64,000 nt of DNA, taken from the NCBI RefSeq assembly GCF_003614185.1, contig NZ_KZ987724.1:3513066-3577065 (forward strand). Direction: 5' to 3'. The stretch is from Paenibacillus aceti. Lineage in GTDB: Bacteria > Bacillota > Bacilli > Paenibacillales > Paenibacillaceae. The translations under genes were made by a program, and so were the position numbers. Below, in pieces: positions 16,922 to 26,833 of the stretch. The notes beneath the pieces were generated by a model. It was not told the DNA's origin. It did no database searches and worked only from the letters and a program-made list of their open reading frames with translations. Each line of letters starts with the position of its first letter. The first letter of the stretch is position 1.

Positions 16922-18667
16922 TTACGGTAATGTTGATAAGAGCGCTTTCACTGTATTGGCAAAACTATAATTCTGCGTTTTATCCCAATTGATCGACCAG
17001 GTCATCGCACCGCGTAAATCCGGATACTGGGCTACTGGCTTATAGGTGCCGCAATCCGTGCCGCTTGTGAGACATTTCAGCGCATTGTTCACCACCGTGG
17101 CAGACACATATCCGCCTCCCGCCGCACTTGGAGTAGCAGGCACGCCGATCCCGAGTTGCGATGGCTCCACCCACTGCAGCGTCAAATCGGACAATGCCGT
17201 CAGGAAGTCGATTGTTCCCTGGGAGTAGCATTTCCCATCACGGCCGAGCATACACCCGGAATTATAATATTGCACATTCATCACAGTCGTCATGTCTTTG
17301 AGATTATTATACAGCTGCATATATGAGGTATTCGGATTCTGCATATCAATCGTCTGCGGAGCCATGGTCAGTATGAATCCCGCGCCGACCTTGGCCTGCA
17401 ATTGGCGTACCGCATTCGTCAGGTTCGTTACGTTCATGCCATTCTCTAGGTCAATATCGATCCCATCCAGTCCGAACTTCGTAATCAAACCGTACATACT
17501 ATCGACGAAATTGGTGACGTTCGGGGAAGGATTATTCAGATTCACATTGCCATGTTCACCGCCGATGGAGAGAATCACCTTCTTGCCTTGAGCACGCTTG
17601 GCCTGGATATCATTGATCAGATCATCATCAGAGTATCCGCCTAGCGCATTCGACAACGGTGTATCTACATGGAAGGTTACCCCGCCTGGCTTCGTCGGAT
17701 CCATTTCTGCGAAGGAAAGTGCAATAATATCATACTGGCTTGGAACATCACTGAGCTTGATATTAGAGGAACCGTTGATGAAGTTATGCCAATAGCCCGT
17801 CAGTGTATGCTTCGGCAATTGTCCTCCGCCTCCACTTCCCGCCGTGGTTGCACTTACCCCTGCACTCTGTGGCGAGACATTGCCGGCGCCATCTTTGGCC
17901 GCTATTTTGAAAGTATAAGTGGTACTGGCGGAAAGTCCGGTAACTGTAGCGCTCGTTCCTGTTACGGACAGAGCCAGGCTTGTCCCTCGATAGACATCGT
18001 AGCCAGTGACCCCGACATTATCCGCAGAAGCCGACCAGGACAGCGAGACTGAGGAGGAGGTTACACCTGTAACCGTTACGTTAGCGGGCGTTGTTGGGGC
18101 TTCGGTATCCGGGCCTGCAGCCGCATTCGTCTTCACCGTGATCGCGTTGCTGGAAGGAGAGACATTGCCTGCGGCATCCTTCGCCTTCACCGAATAAGAG
18201 TAAGTCGTATCCGGGGTTAGTCCGGTATGGGTAAATGTCAGCGTCGATCCTGAGACGCTGCCGACCGATGCTGTACCTTGAGAGATCACATATTCCGCAA
18301 CGCCTACATTATCTGTAGAGGCTGTCCACTGTAATGTAATACTGGTAGCAGTTACGCCAGAGGCATTCAAATTACCCGGAGCGGTCGGCGCCTGTGTATC
18401 AGTAGATCCGCCCTGCGTCTGCTGCCATAAGGCCGGCACATTAGGCGGCTCCCAGCCGACAAGCGAGGTATGCGGTTGCAGCGCTTGATACGTATTGCCT
18501 CCATAAGTTACGGTATCATTCGCTTGATAAGATACATTCGGTGCCCACGCGCCACGATCCGCCGCAGATACCAGCGAAGGCAGCAACGCTATGAATAGCG
18601 CGACGATCAGTAAGACAGGTATTCCCCGCCTTATCCCCTTCTTCGTCTGTTGCGACATTCTTCTCAT
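16922..18667 (-). CDS. secreted GH18 chitinase
   Basis: 581 residues. A signal peptide (to about residue 36, LPSLVSAA) is followed by a small chitin-binding module of the CBM5/12 type at 40-83 (WAPNVSYQANDTVTYGG, YQALQPHTSLVGWEPP). Two fibronectin type III repeats lie at about 95-180 and 190-275. The GH18 catalytic domain runs from about 287 to the end. The active-site motif DGIDIDLE is at 401-408, with E408 as the proton donor. It cuts chitin outside the cell. AAGGAGGAG lies just before the ATG. It stands alone; a regulator is not obvious. Confidence 0.95.
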   Translation of the reverse strand: MRRMSQQTKKGIRRGIPVLLIVALFIALLPSLVSAADRGAWAPNVSYQANDTVTYGGNTYQALQPHTSLVGWEPPNVPALWQQTQGGSTDTQAPTAPGNLNASGVTATSITLQWTASTDNVGVAEYVISQGTASVGSVSGSTLTFTHTGLTPDTTYSYSVKAKDAAGNVSPSSNAITVKTNAAAGPDTEAPTTPANVTVTGVTSSSVSLSWSASADNVGVTGYDVYRGTSLALSVTGTSATVTGLSASTTYTFKIAAKDGAGNVSPQSAGVSATTAGSGGGGQLPKHTLTGYWHNFINGSSNIKLSDVPSQYDIIALSFAEMDPTKPGGVTFHVDTPLSNALGGYSDDDLINDIQAKRAQGKKVILSIGGEHGNVNLNNPSPNVTNFVDSMYGLITKFGLDGIDIDLENGMNVTNLTNAVRQLQAKVGAGFILTMAPQTIDMQNPNTSYMQLYNNLKDMTTVMNVQYYNSGCMLGRDGKCYSQGTIDFLTALSDLTLQWVEPSQLGIGVPATPSAAGGGYVSATVVNNALKCLTSGTDCGTYKPVAQYPDLRGAMTWSINWDKTQNYSFANTVKALLSTLP

Positions 18668-19222
18668 CAGAACTCCTCCTTATCGTTTCAGCTAGCTACC
18701 TCCATCTCCCTTGAAACCCTGAAATTCCTCCTTTCTTCTTTCTCTATGAAATAAACTATGCGCCATGCCTTAATAGAGCAGAAAAGTGACGACATAGAAT
18801 ATTTAAGCAGGACATTCTAACGGAAATCAGAGTGACAAAATAAGCCCATAACAGGATGAACGAAAATTGGACCGTGGACGACCCCAAGCGAACACAGATT
18901 AGGGACCGCTAGATTGGATTAAATTGGATTGGAAAGCTTGAAACAGGAAAATCGATACTTTTTGAAGAGGGAAACTACCACCAATTGAACTCGTGATGAC
19001 TGAACCTACTCCGTAAAGAGGAATACTTACCGCAGAAAAAACGAGGGTTATCTATTAATCTTCCTTCATTGTAAATAAATGTAATGAGCTTGTCTACCTC
19101 TGATTCCAGAAAATACATCAAATTTTAAATTTGGTCAAAATAGTACACGCTTTTCATAGCATAATTAGCGGCACGACAGAGAGGCGCTCTGATGAACGCC
19201 CCTTTTTCTGATCAAATCCACC
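18668..19222. other. gene-free stretch between chitinase and FtsX-type permease
   Basis: About 555 bases. It should carry the chitinase promoter near its left end. A weak GGCG/CGCC hairpin followed by CCTTTTT lies at about 19184-19207. No coding frame, repeat or known RNA was recognised. Confidence 0.4.
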
Positions 19223-21652
19223 CTATTCTATTACAAGAATCCGCGGAGAGGTACTGGTTACGATTCTCGATGAGACCCATGAACCCAGCCCGGAAGCAAG
19301 AGTTGTCATCAGGGCAAGCGCCACAATCCCCCACCAATTCAAGATAAGAGGCAGCTCAGCGATGCCATAATCCTTAAGAATACGGCCCAGAATCATCGGC
19401 AAAATATAAACTCCCGCCCCAGCACCTATAATCGCCCCAAGCAACGAAAGCACCATAATCCCAAGCAGGATTGAGAATCTTATTTTCCACGAGGTCAGAC
19501 CTAATGTTTTATAAATTCCGTAGGTTTTGCCCTCTTTACGAATATTAATGCGGCTCAAGCTATAGACGATAATCACGGTTACCCCGGTAAATAGAAGCCC
19601 CATGATAGACATCGGCAAAATTAATGAAGCGACCGCTTGTTTATAGACCGCATCGAGCAGAGTTTGCTGCGTGGTTACCGACGCCGAATTACCGTACCCT
19701 GCGCTCAAGTCCTGAACTACCTGCTCTAGATCTGCATCATTCGCCAAATTGATGAACCCGGAATCGAGATTCTCATAATCGGGATGGTTCACTCTGACGG
19801 TATCCACCAGGATTCTTGCTGAATAGGACATATTTGCAATCGATTGATAGATTCCCGAGATCGTCAAATGATGTTCATATCCTTCGATATATATATCTAC
19901 TACATCCCCAACCTCTTTGTTCAGCTGTTTCGCTACTTTCATCCCTATCGAAATCTCGTTCTTGTTCTGTGGGTTCCTCCCGCTCAAATTACGGTACCCT
20001 ATCTCGTCATAACTACCATCGATCACTATAATTGAGAAGTTCATCGGCCCGGTATAACTCGCTTCAACCCCCACAGGCCGATCTGCTGTCACAACCCCAT
20101 TTACAGCCCCGATCCAATTCGTATTTTGAATCCGAGGATCGGATGCAGCCTGCTGGTCGAACTCAGACCGGGAGAAGACGGATTTATTCGTGACTTGCAC
20201 TACAACATCGGTTGAATCATAGCCCCATAATGACGAAGTCTCCTTAATGTGGCTGATACTATATAGAAGCACGAAGCCCAGCACCAGTACGGCCGACATC
20301 ATCATAGACAGAAGCAGCATCAGCACCGTGGCTTTTCTATTCTTCAGCAGATTTCTGAATCCGATGACAGCCAGCAGCGGTGCTCTTCCAAACAGGCCTG
20401 TCGGGCTCGAACCTTTTCCCCTTGTGAGTCGTCTTGTCTTCATACTGTGCTGCGTCTCCGACATCCCATAGCGGATCGCCTGCATCGGTTGTACGTGCCG
20501 CGCTTTATTAGCATAGTAGAATACACATAGTAGAATCAGAGCCAGTACCAGCAGCGTTGTTGCGAGGGCCGGCCATCCCCCTCCTGGAGTGACACCACCG
20601 GTCTTCGTCTTCAAAGACGAGAGCGCACTATCTACGATCACCCCGGCTAAGAAGCGACTGGCTATAAATCCGGGTATTACCGCTACCGCCGCGATTGTGA
20701 TGTACTGCATCATATACACGCTTGTCAGCTTCCTGGAGGTCAATCCCAATGCTTTTATCACACCGATCGTCTTATAATTGGACAATATATCATCAGATAT
20801 CGTAAATCCGATCGTAAATAGAGCCACGAACATCATCATTAAGCCGAGAAACACCATGATGAACCCAATCGCTTTATTCATAATCAAGTAAAAAGAGGAC
20901 ATTTCCTGGAAGGTGATCTTCGAACCTAAATAGGGCGTGCCCATATCCTGCTGCCATCGTTCCCAGTACCCCAGACCCTCGCTATAGTTCTCAAATCGAA
21001 GCCCCATCATATATTGGTCCTTGCCCGGTATATCTTGAAATTGTGTTATATAGTCCTGATGGTTCATCCAGATTCGTGCAGAGGTAGGAAATGGAGCGCC
21101 AAACGGCATATCTACGACAACTGCTGCTACTTCCATAGTAAGCTTGCTGTCTCCCGTAGAGAATTCCAGCGTATCACCTGGAGATATATCGTACAGATAA
21201 GCAATCGAGGAAGGAAGCCAGACGGTTCCCGGTTCAGGCACCAAGCTCTCTTCTCCCTGTGCGAACAGAAGCTCATCCACTTCATAAGGCCTGGCCGTAC
21301 TATCCATCATATACAAGTACAGGTTCGAGAGGCCGGCTGTGGGCTCGTTCCCTGGTCTCGATATACCTGATAAAGTTCGAAACGGGATCAATGGTGAGGT
21401 ATCCACCCCTTCTTGCTCTTTCCACCACCCGTATACAAGCTTGGGATCATGCACTTCTCCATCCAGGATTAGCAGCTCATGGGAACCATGAGTCTTGGCA
21501 TGCATACTCGTAAATAAATTGGTCGTATTAAGGATCACTGTTACTGAGGTTACAAGAAGAATCGTCGATAACAAAATAAGCAGCCCGATCAAGGCGTTAT
21601 GAACCTTCTTCTTCCTTAGATTCGCCCGGCAAAGAGAGTAGATCGCGTACAT
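19223..21652 (-). CDS. ABC transporter permease, FtsX/MacB type, two domains
   Basis: 809 residues. A signal-anchor helix near the N-terminus (residues 18-42) is followed by a large outer domain, three helices with the FtsX pattern (about 265-400), a central helix, a second outer domain and a final three-helix FtsX block (about 680-800). The internal repeat is typical of long permeases of the DUF/FtsX family that sense or expel peptides and lipids. It lies seven bases after its ATPase gene and at the end of a regulator-kinase-ATPase-permease run. Confidence 0.85.
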   Translation of the reverse strand: MYAIYSLCRANLRKKKVHNALIGLLILLSTILLVTSVTVILNTTNLFTSMHAKTHGSHELLILDGEVHDPKLVYGWWKEQEGVDTSPLIPFRTLSGISRPGNEPTAGLSNLYLYMMDSTARPYEVDELLFAQGEESLVPEPGTVWLPSSIAYLYDISPGDTLEFSTGDSKLTMEVAAVVVDMPFGAPFPTSARIWMNHQDYITQFQDIPGKDQYMMGLRFENYSEGLGYWERWQQDMGTPYLGSKITFQEMSSFYLIMNKAIGFIMVFLGLMMMFVALFTIGFTISDDILSNYKTIGVIKALGLTSRKLTSVYMMQYITIAAVAVIPGFIASRFLAGVIVDSALSSLKTKTGGVTPGGGWPALATTLLVLALILLCVFYYANKARHVQPMQAIRYGMSETQHSMKTRRLTRGKGSSPTGLFGRAPLLAVIGFRNLLKNRKATVLMLLLSMMMSAVLVLGFVLLYSISHIKETSSLWGYDSTDVVVQVTNKSVFSRSEFDQQAASDPRIQNTNWIGAVNGVVTADRPVGVEASYTGPMNFSIIVIDGSYDEIGYRNLSGRNPQNKNEISIGMKVAKQLNKEVGDVVDIYIEGYEHHLTISGIYQSIANMSYSARILVDTVRVNHPDYENLDSGFINLANDADLEQVVQDLSAGYGNSASVTTQQTLLDAVYKQAVASLILPMSIMGLLFTGVTVIIVYSLSRINIRKEGKTYGIYKTLGLTSWKIRFSILLGIMVLSLLGAIIGAGAGVYILPMILGRILKDYGIAELPLILNWWGIVALALMTTLASGLGSWVSSRIVTSTSPRILVIE

Positions 21653-21658
21653 AGGCGC

Positions 21659-22414
21659 TTACCCCCTTCCCGAAATGCAAGCAAAAATGATCTTCTCCCG
21701 ATTCTCCAGCTGATCAGGCACGAACTTGCCCAGCTCCAGCACATCGGCGATCTTGCCATCTCTGATCAGAATCAGGCGGTCCGCACGGCATGCCGCTTTA
21801 ATATCATGGGTTACCATGACGACGGATTGTCCCTTACGATTCATCTCGGTCAGAATATCCAGAACGGCAATCCCCTGCTCATAATTCAGGCTGCCTGTCG
21901 GTTCATCGGCAAAAATAATATCCGGGGCATTGATTAATGCCCGGGCGATGGCCGCCCGCTGCTGCTGTCCGCCGGAGGTCTGAGCCGGAAGACGCTGCTG
22001 CTGCCCCTCAATCCCCATCGTTTGCATCAGAGCTTGCACGGTCTTATCCAGTTGTTGCTTGGACTGACCGGCAATATATCCGGGTAAAGAGATATTCTCA
22101 TACAGTGTAAGATCGGGAACGAGATTCATGCTCTGATAGATATATCCGATCCGTCTCGTCCTGAATTCCGCGAGTTCCTTCTCCGTATAGTTATCGATCC
22201 GTTCTCCCCGGTAATAGACCTCCCCGACTGTAATCGAATCAAGCCCGCTAAGGAGATACAGTAGAGTGGATTTCCCGGAACCTGAATTGCCCACAATCAC
22301 CGTAAAATCCCCTTCATAAATATCCAGATCCAAATTGCGGATCGCATGGAATTGCTCGCTGCCGGTGGAATAGGTCTTGCACAGATTTTTCGCTTTAAGG
22401 ATTACCTTTTTCAC
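21659..22414 (-). CDS. ABC transporter ATP-binding protein, LolD/MacB type
   Basis: 251 residues. Walker [17 protein letters not shown], signature [16 protein letters not shown] (with T in place of the usual L), Walker [13 protein letters not shown] and the switch histidine in VMVTHD. The FADEPTG wording is that of the MacB/LolD/BceA group that works with FtsX-type permeases. It energises the permease encoded next. Confidence 0.92.
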   Translation of the reverse strand: MKKVILKAKNLCKTYSTGSEQFHAIRNLDLDIYEGDFTVIVGNSGSGKSTLLYLLSGLDSITVGEVYYRGERIDNYTEKELAEFRTRRIGYIYQSMNLVPDLTLYENISLPGYIAGQSKQQLDKTVQALMQTMGIEGQQQRLPAQTSGGQQQRAAIARALINAPDIIFADEPTGSLNYEQGIAVLDILTEMNRKGQSVVMVTHDIKAACRADRLILIRDGKIADVLELGKFVPDQLENREKIIFACISGRG

Positions 22415-22510
22415 TAAATATGCCTCCTCAAGAACAACATATCCTCATTGTAAGAGGCGCTTATGTATAGACCCTTATCAAAATATGAATGAAATATTAC
22501 AGGCTGCAAC

Positions 22511-23938
22511 TCATAAAGGTATCGAGCAATAGAAGGTCGTTCCCTGTCCCTGCACACTGTTGAAGGATATGGTGCCACGATGGGCTTCGATAATATATTT
22601 GCAGATCGATAATCCAAGACCGCTGCCCTCTGCTTCGGAGTCCGTATCCGCTTTGCCCTTAAAATAACGGTCGAACACGAACGGCATATCCTGAGGCAGA
22701 ATACCTCTGCCCGTGTCCGCAATCGTGATTGTCAGCTGCCCTCGCGCAAGCTCCGTGTTCACACGGATCGTATCCCCCGGGGATGTGTGCTTAAGTGCAT
22801 TCGCAATCAGATTGGCGATCACCTGCTCCAGCCTGTGCCCATCCACATGGATCAAAACATCCGGGATCTCTTCCGGCCCGATAAATTGCACTCCGGTTGT
22901 GCTTACATAATGAGCGATTGGCTGTAGAATGGACTGCAGCAATTTCTTGCTGTATCTCTCCTTCAGCGTCACCGAGATCTGACCCAGCTCCCGCAGGGCG
23001 TGCAGCAGCAGATCCTCCGTCAATCTGGACATCTTCTCCGTATTGTTATGCATCACCTCGGCATACTCCATCACGCTATCCATATCCGGGCATACCCCCT
23101 CCCGAATCGCCTCGATATAGGCTTTCAGGGTAGCGAGCGGTGTCTTGAGCTCATGAGAAATATTCGAGATGAGTTCCTTCTGAGCCTGATCCTGCTCATC
23201 TCTACGCCGGCTTAAATGCTGGATTTCCAGTCGCATCTGTTCGAACATGATATGGACCTCGCCCATTTCGTCCATTCGGTGGTATGCAGTCCCTTGTTCG
23301 TAGTTTCCTTTTAGAATCGCTTCGGAATAGTCCTTCAATTGACAGGCGGGTTGGATAATATCCCGGCGGAGCTTCTTTCTCAGCAGAAATAGTAATAAGC
23401 AGAGTACCATTAGAATGAAAGCCATAACGGCTAACAACGAATAGAGAATAACGTTCGTCCTTGGCCCGAGGACATCCCTCGCCTGTAGTGTAAAGACCGC
23501 ATGGCCGACCTGTACCTGTGTCGCTTCATCAACTACGGGAAAAGCGATCCGATAGTAGTTCTGATCCCTTTTAGCGTGGTACAGATCATAGTGAAGATCT
23601 GTTCTTAAATCGAGCTGCTGGATACCGTCACCTGGAGCGGTATTAAACATTACACGTCCATCCAATCCTGTATATAGGAGGTTCAGACCTTGCTCTTTAG
23701 CCATGGACTTGATCGCTTCCTGAACCTCTGCGGTATTTGCAACCTTTTGTCCATACCGCTCCAGATACCTCATAATCCCGCTGACCTGCAGACGTACCCG
23801 ATTTATGACATGCCGGGACTCCTCCTCTTGCACTCGATGTTCATCATTCCAGAGGAAGCCTGCTCCACATCCAGCAATAATCAATAGACCTGTCAGCGCA
23901 GCTATCAACCATCTTTGTATCCAATCCTGCAAATACAT
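22511..23938 (-). CDS. two-component sensor histidine kinase
   Basis: 475 residues. Two membrane helices (about 12-30 and 165-185) enclose an outer sensing domain, followed by a HAMP linker. The H box is ISNISHELKTPLATLKAYIE. The ATP-binding domain shows N (VIANLIANALKH), DTGRGI, FDRYFKG and GSGLGLSI. It would phosphorylate the regulator encoded just upstream. The outer domain is far larger than in BceS-type kinases, so the signal is probably sensed directly. Confidence 0.92.
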   Translation of the reverse strand: MYLQDWIQRWLIAALTGLLIIAGCGAGFLWNDEHRVQEEESRHVINRVRLQVSGIMRYLERYGQKVANTAEVQEAIKSMAKEQGLNLLYTGLDGRVMFNTAPGDGIQQLDLRTDLHYDLYHAKRDQNYYRIAFPVVDEATQVQVGHAVFTLQARDVLGPRTNVILYSLLAVMAFILMVLCLLLFLLRKKLRRDIIQPACQLKDYSEAILKGNYEQGTAYHRMDEMGEVHIMFEQMRLEIQHLSRRRDEQDQAQKELISNISHELKTPLATLKAYIEAIREGVCPDMDSVMEYAEVMHNNTEKMSRLTEDLLLHALRELGQISVTLKERYSKKLLQSILQPIAHYVSTTGVQFIGPEEIPDVLIHVDGHRLEQVIANLIANALKHTSPGDTIRVNTELARGQLTITIADTGRGILPQDMPFVFDRYFKGKADTDSEAEGSGLGLSICKYIIEAHRGTISFNSVQGQGTTFYCSIPL

Positions 23939-23958
23939 AGAACTCTCCTAACCGTCCG

Positions 23959-24681
23959 TCATGCTTCATTGAAGCTGAATTTGTAACCGACTCCCCACAC
24001 TGTCTTAATATAGACGGGATTCGATGGATCGGACTCCAGCTTCTCCCGCAATCTGCGGATATACACGGTAATCGTATTCTCATACCCATAGGAGCTGTAC
24101 CCCCAGACCTCATCAAGCAGCTGGATCTTGGAGAACACCTGATTAGGATGCTGGCACAGATAGAATAGCAGCTCCAGCTCCTTGGCGGAGAGTGGGATCT
24201 CCTCGTCCTCTCTCGTAACCCGATAGGCCTTCTTATCGACCATAATCGGCCCGAACCGAAGGACATCCTGCTCCTTAGCCTGTCGGGATGTATGTACTGT
24301 ATTCATCATGCTCTCGACCCGTCTTAAATTCGACTTGATCCGCGCTAATAACTCGATCAGAGAGAAAGGCTTCGTCATATAATCATCGGCCCCGAAGCCA
24401 AGCCCGAGCACCTTATCCGTATCGCTTCCTCTCGCGCTTAATATGAGGATCGGGACATTGCTCTGCTGCCTGATTTGCCGGCATAGCTCAATCCCGTCCA
24501 TATCAGGCAGCATAATATCGAGGATGACAAAATCCGGCTGCCATGAATCAAGGGTATCCAGCGTACCCTGTCCCTGATTAATAATCGCTGCCTCATAGCC
24601 TTGCTTGCTGATATAATCCTTTATAATTCTGGCGAGATCCTGCTCATCTTCAACAATGAGAATTCTCTTATATGAAGTCAT
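23959..24681 (-). CDS. OmpR-family response regulator
   Basis: 240 residues. The receiver domain at 5-120 has the acidic pocket (VEDEQD), phospho-accepting aspartate in FVILDIMLPD, threonine/serine in ILSARG and lysine in MTKPF. The C-terminal winged helix at 135-235 ends ITVYIRRLREKLE...VWGVGYKF. First gene of the run with the kinase, ATPase and permease; likely controls that transporter. Confidence 0.94.
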   Translation of the reverse strand: MTSYKRILIVEDEQDLARIIKDYISKQGYEAAIINQGQGTLDTLDSWQPDFVILDIMLPDMDGIELCRQIRQQSNVPILILSARGSDTDKVLGLGFGADDYMTKPFSLIELLARIKSNLRRVESMMNTVHTSRQAKEQDVLRFGPIMVDKKAYRVTREDEEIPLSAKELELLFYLCQHPNQVFSKIQLLDEVWGYSSYGYENTITVYIRRLREKLESDPSNPVYIKTVWGVGYKFSFNEA

Positions 24682-24764
24682 CGGCTGCTCCTAAATTGAA
24701 TTTGATTATATTGCTTTACATTAGATTTCGGATCGATATAGCAAATTCCTGCCTCACGGAACTC

Positions 24765-24947
24765 TAAGGAAACTCCATATCGCTATTACCACGAAATTCG
24801 CGCCCACTCAGTTCTAATGAAACTCCATATCGTTATTTGGGTAAAAATCCGCCTTTTTACCCTTGATCTGCCCCAATAGCGATACTTAGTTTCGTTAGGT
24901 TTTTAAATGGTCCCTTTCGACGCAAATAGCGATACCCAGTTTCGTTA
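24765..24947. repeat. four-unit intergenic element, family I (copy 2)
   Basis: Units forward at 24765-24787 and 24815-24837, reverse at 24875-24897 and 24925-24947. Start-to-start distances are 50, 60 and 50, total 183 bases, exactly as at 10355. The unit is again TAACGAAAC (here also TAAGGAAAC and TAATGAAAC), five variable bases, ATCGCTATT. It sits between the beta-galactosidase terminator and the response regulator start. Confidence 0.85.
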
Positions 24948-24959
24948 CAATACACAATA

Positions 24960-24993
24960 AATAAGCCTGCCGAGCATACATTGCTCAGCAGGC
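24960..24993 (-). terminator. terminator of the beta-galactosidase operon
   Basis: A 12-base stem, GCCTGCTGAGCA against TGCTCGGCAGGC on the minus strand, followed by a T-rich tail. It lies 15 bases after the galactosidase stop codon. Confidence 0.8.
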
Positions 24994-25007
24994 CGATAAT
25001 ACATCGC

Positions 25008-26756
25008 TTATCCCAAATCTGGCTCGGCAACGAACTGAACCTTCGGTGCAGCGAAGCCGTGTAATTCAAAGATAATGATCTCGTTATTCCCCTCACGCAG
25101 CAGTGATCCAGGTACGTACAGCGTGCGCTGCGGACCCACATTCCAGTAGCGTCCCAGATTGAAGCCGTTGATGAATACGACGCCCTTGATCCAGCCCTCC
25201 AGGCTCAAAAAGGTATCGGCTGCTTCGTTAACCGTAAATTCACCACGGAAGAAGGCTGGCTCCGTATGACTGGACAACGGCTCGAACACTAGACCGGACA
25301 GATCGCTCAGCGGCAGCGGATGGATCGTCCAGTCCGACAGGAACTGCAGTCCATGCCTTACACCCTCTGTGATGCCTTTGCAATCCTTGATATATGGCCC
25401 GTAATTCACCCGTCCCATGTTCTCCACGAGCACGCTAAGCCGTGCGCCGCCCGTCGGTACCTCAAGCTCAATACTTGCTCCCGGCTGGCTACGGTCGAGA
25501 ACACCGACTAACTCATCATCCAGGAACACCAATGCCCGGTCATGTAAATCCTGAATATAGAGCGGCTGCTTCGATCTAGGGCCTGAAATGATAGTGCTAT
25601 AGTGAATAAAACCGTAATCCTGGCCCAGCTTCTCCATCGGTTCCGGATACGGGGAGTGTACAGGCTGGGAAATCCGTGGCAAGCTCGCTGATAGCGATGT
25701 CTGCCCAGTCAAAGTAACTTCACCGTAAGCCTTCTTCTGAGCAGGCGGCGGCAGCTCAATCGCTTCAAACGGCTGATGCTTCGCAATCACATCGCGAACG
25801 GCATAATACTTATCCGTCGGCTCGCCGCTCTCATCTAATAGAACATCATAGTCATAGCTCGTAATCGTTGGCTCATAGCGATCTGCGGTATGCCCGTTCG
25901 CGCCATTATAGAAGCCGAAATTCGTACCGCCATAGAACATATAGAAATTAACCGATGCGCCCATGCCGAGCATCTCATCGAGAACCTCGGCCACATCTGC
26001 CGCAGGCCGGGTATGATGGCCTTCCCGCCAGTGGTCGAACCAGCCGTTCCAGAATTCCATGCACATGATCGGCGCATCCGGCTGATACTCTCTCAGCTTG
26101 GCGAAGGCCTGAGCAGGCCGGGAACCGAAATTCACCGTGGCCAGCACACCATCGACCATACCGCCCTGCAGCATATCATCTGTCGGGCCATCGGAGGTGA
26201 ACAGAAGCACATCAATCCCCCGCTTAATAAGGGCCTCTTTCATATAATTCAAATAGAGCTTATCATTTCCGTAGCTTCCATACTCATTCTCGATCTGCAT
26301 CGCGATAATCGGCCCGCCCTGGGTGCATAGCAACGGCTGCAGCTTAGGCAACAGCTCGTCATAATAAGCATCGACATGCTCCAGGTATGGCTTATAGTAA
26401 CAGCGCAGACGCATATCCGGCTCCGCCAGCAGCCAGGCGGGCAATCCTCCGAATTCCCATTCAGCACATATGTAAGGCGAAGGTCTAACGATAACATGCA
26501 AGCCCAGCCCTCCGGCGATCTCGACAAACCGGACCAGATCGGCGATCCCCTCGAAATTGAAGCGCCCCTTCTCTGGCTCATGCATATTCCAGGCTACATA
26601 TGTCTCTACGGTATTAAAGCCGCAGGCCTTCAGCTTAAGCAGCCGATCCTCCCAATATTCCGGAAGGACACGGAAATAGTGAATCGCCCCAGATATAATC
26701 TGAATCGGCTCATTATTGTAATAGAACGAAGAACCCGAATAAGAAAAAGTAGACAT
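25008..26756 (-). CDS. GH35 beta-galactosidase
   Basis: About 582 residues. The front half is the GH35 TIM barrel: NEPIQIISGAIHYFRVLPEYWEDRL, the acid/base glutamate in IIAMQIENEYGSYG and the nucleophile in PIMCMEFWNGWFDHW. Two beta-sandwich domains follow. There is no signal peptide, so it acts inside the cell, removing terminal beta-galactose from imported oligosaccharides. The start at 26756 has GGAGGG just ahead; an in-frame GTG at 26768 would overlap it. Last gene of the kinase-regulator-transporter operon. Confidence 0.93.
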   Translation of the reverse strand: MSTFSYSGSSFYYNNEPIQIISGAIHYFRVLPEYWEDRLLKLKACGFNTVETYVAWNMHEPEKGRFNFEGIADLVRFVEIAGGLGLHVIVRPSPYICAEWEFGGLPAWLLAEPDMRLRCYYKPYLEHVDAYYDELLPKLQPLLCTQGGPIIAMQIENEYGSYGNDKLYLNYMKEALIKRGIDVLLFTSDGPTDDMLQGGMVDGVLATVNFGSRPAQAFAKLREYQPDAPIMCMEFWNGWFDHWREGHHTRPAADVAEVLDEMLGMGASVNFYMFYGGTNFGFYNGANGHTADRYEPTITSYDYDVLLDESGEPTDKYYAVRDVIAKHQPFEAIELPPPAQKKAYGEVTLTGQTSLSASLPRISQPVHSPYPEPMEKLGQDYGFIHYSTIISGPRSKQPLYIQDLHDRALVFLDDELVGVLDRSQPGASIELEVPTGGARLSVLVENMGRVNYGPYIKDCKGITEGVRHGLQFLSDWTIHPLPLSDLSGLVFEPLSSHTEPAFFRGEFTVNEAADTFLSLEGWIKGVVFINGFNLGRYWNVGPQRTLYVPGSLLREGNNEIIIFELHGFAAPKVQFVAEPDLG

Positions 26757-26833
26757 AATTCCCTCCACAGGATTATTTTTTCATGCCGGTAGATCTGTAA
26801 TTTCAGATTCAATCATTAATTCTTCTAATTCTC

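Noticed and set aside
22414-22722. 102-residue frame overlapping the kinase gene end
   Set aside because: Different frame of the kinase ATP-binding region; no independent support.
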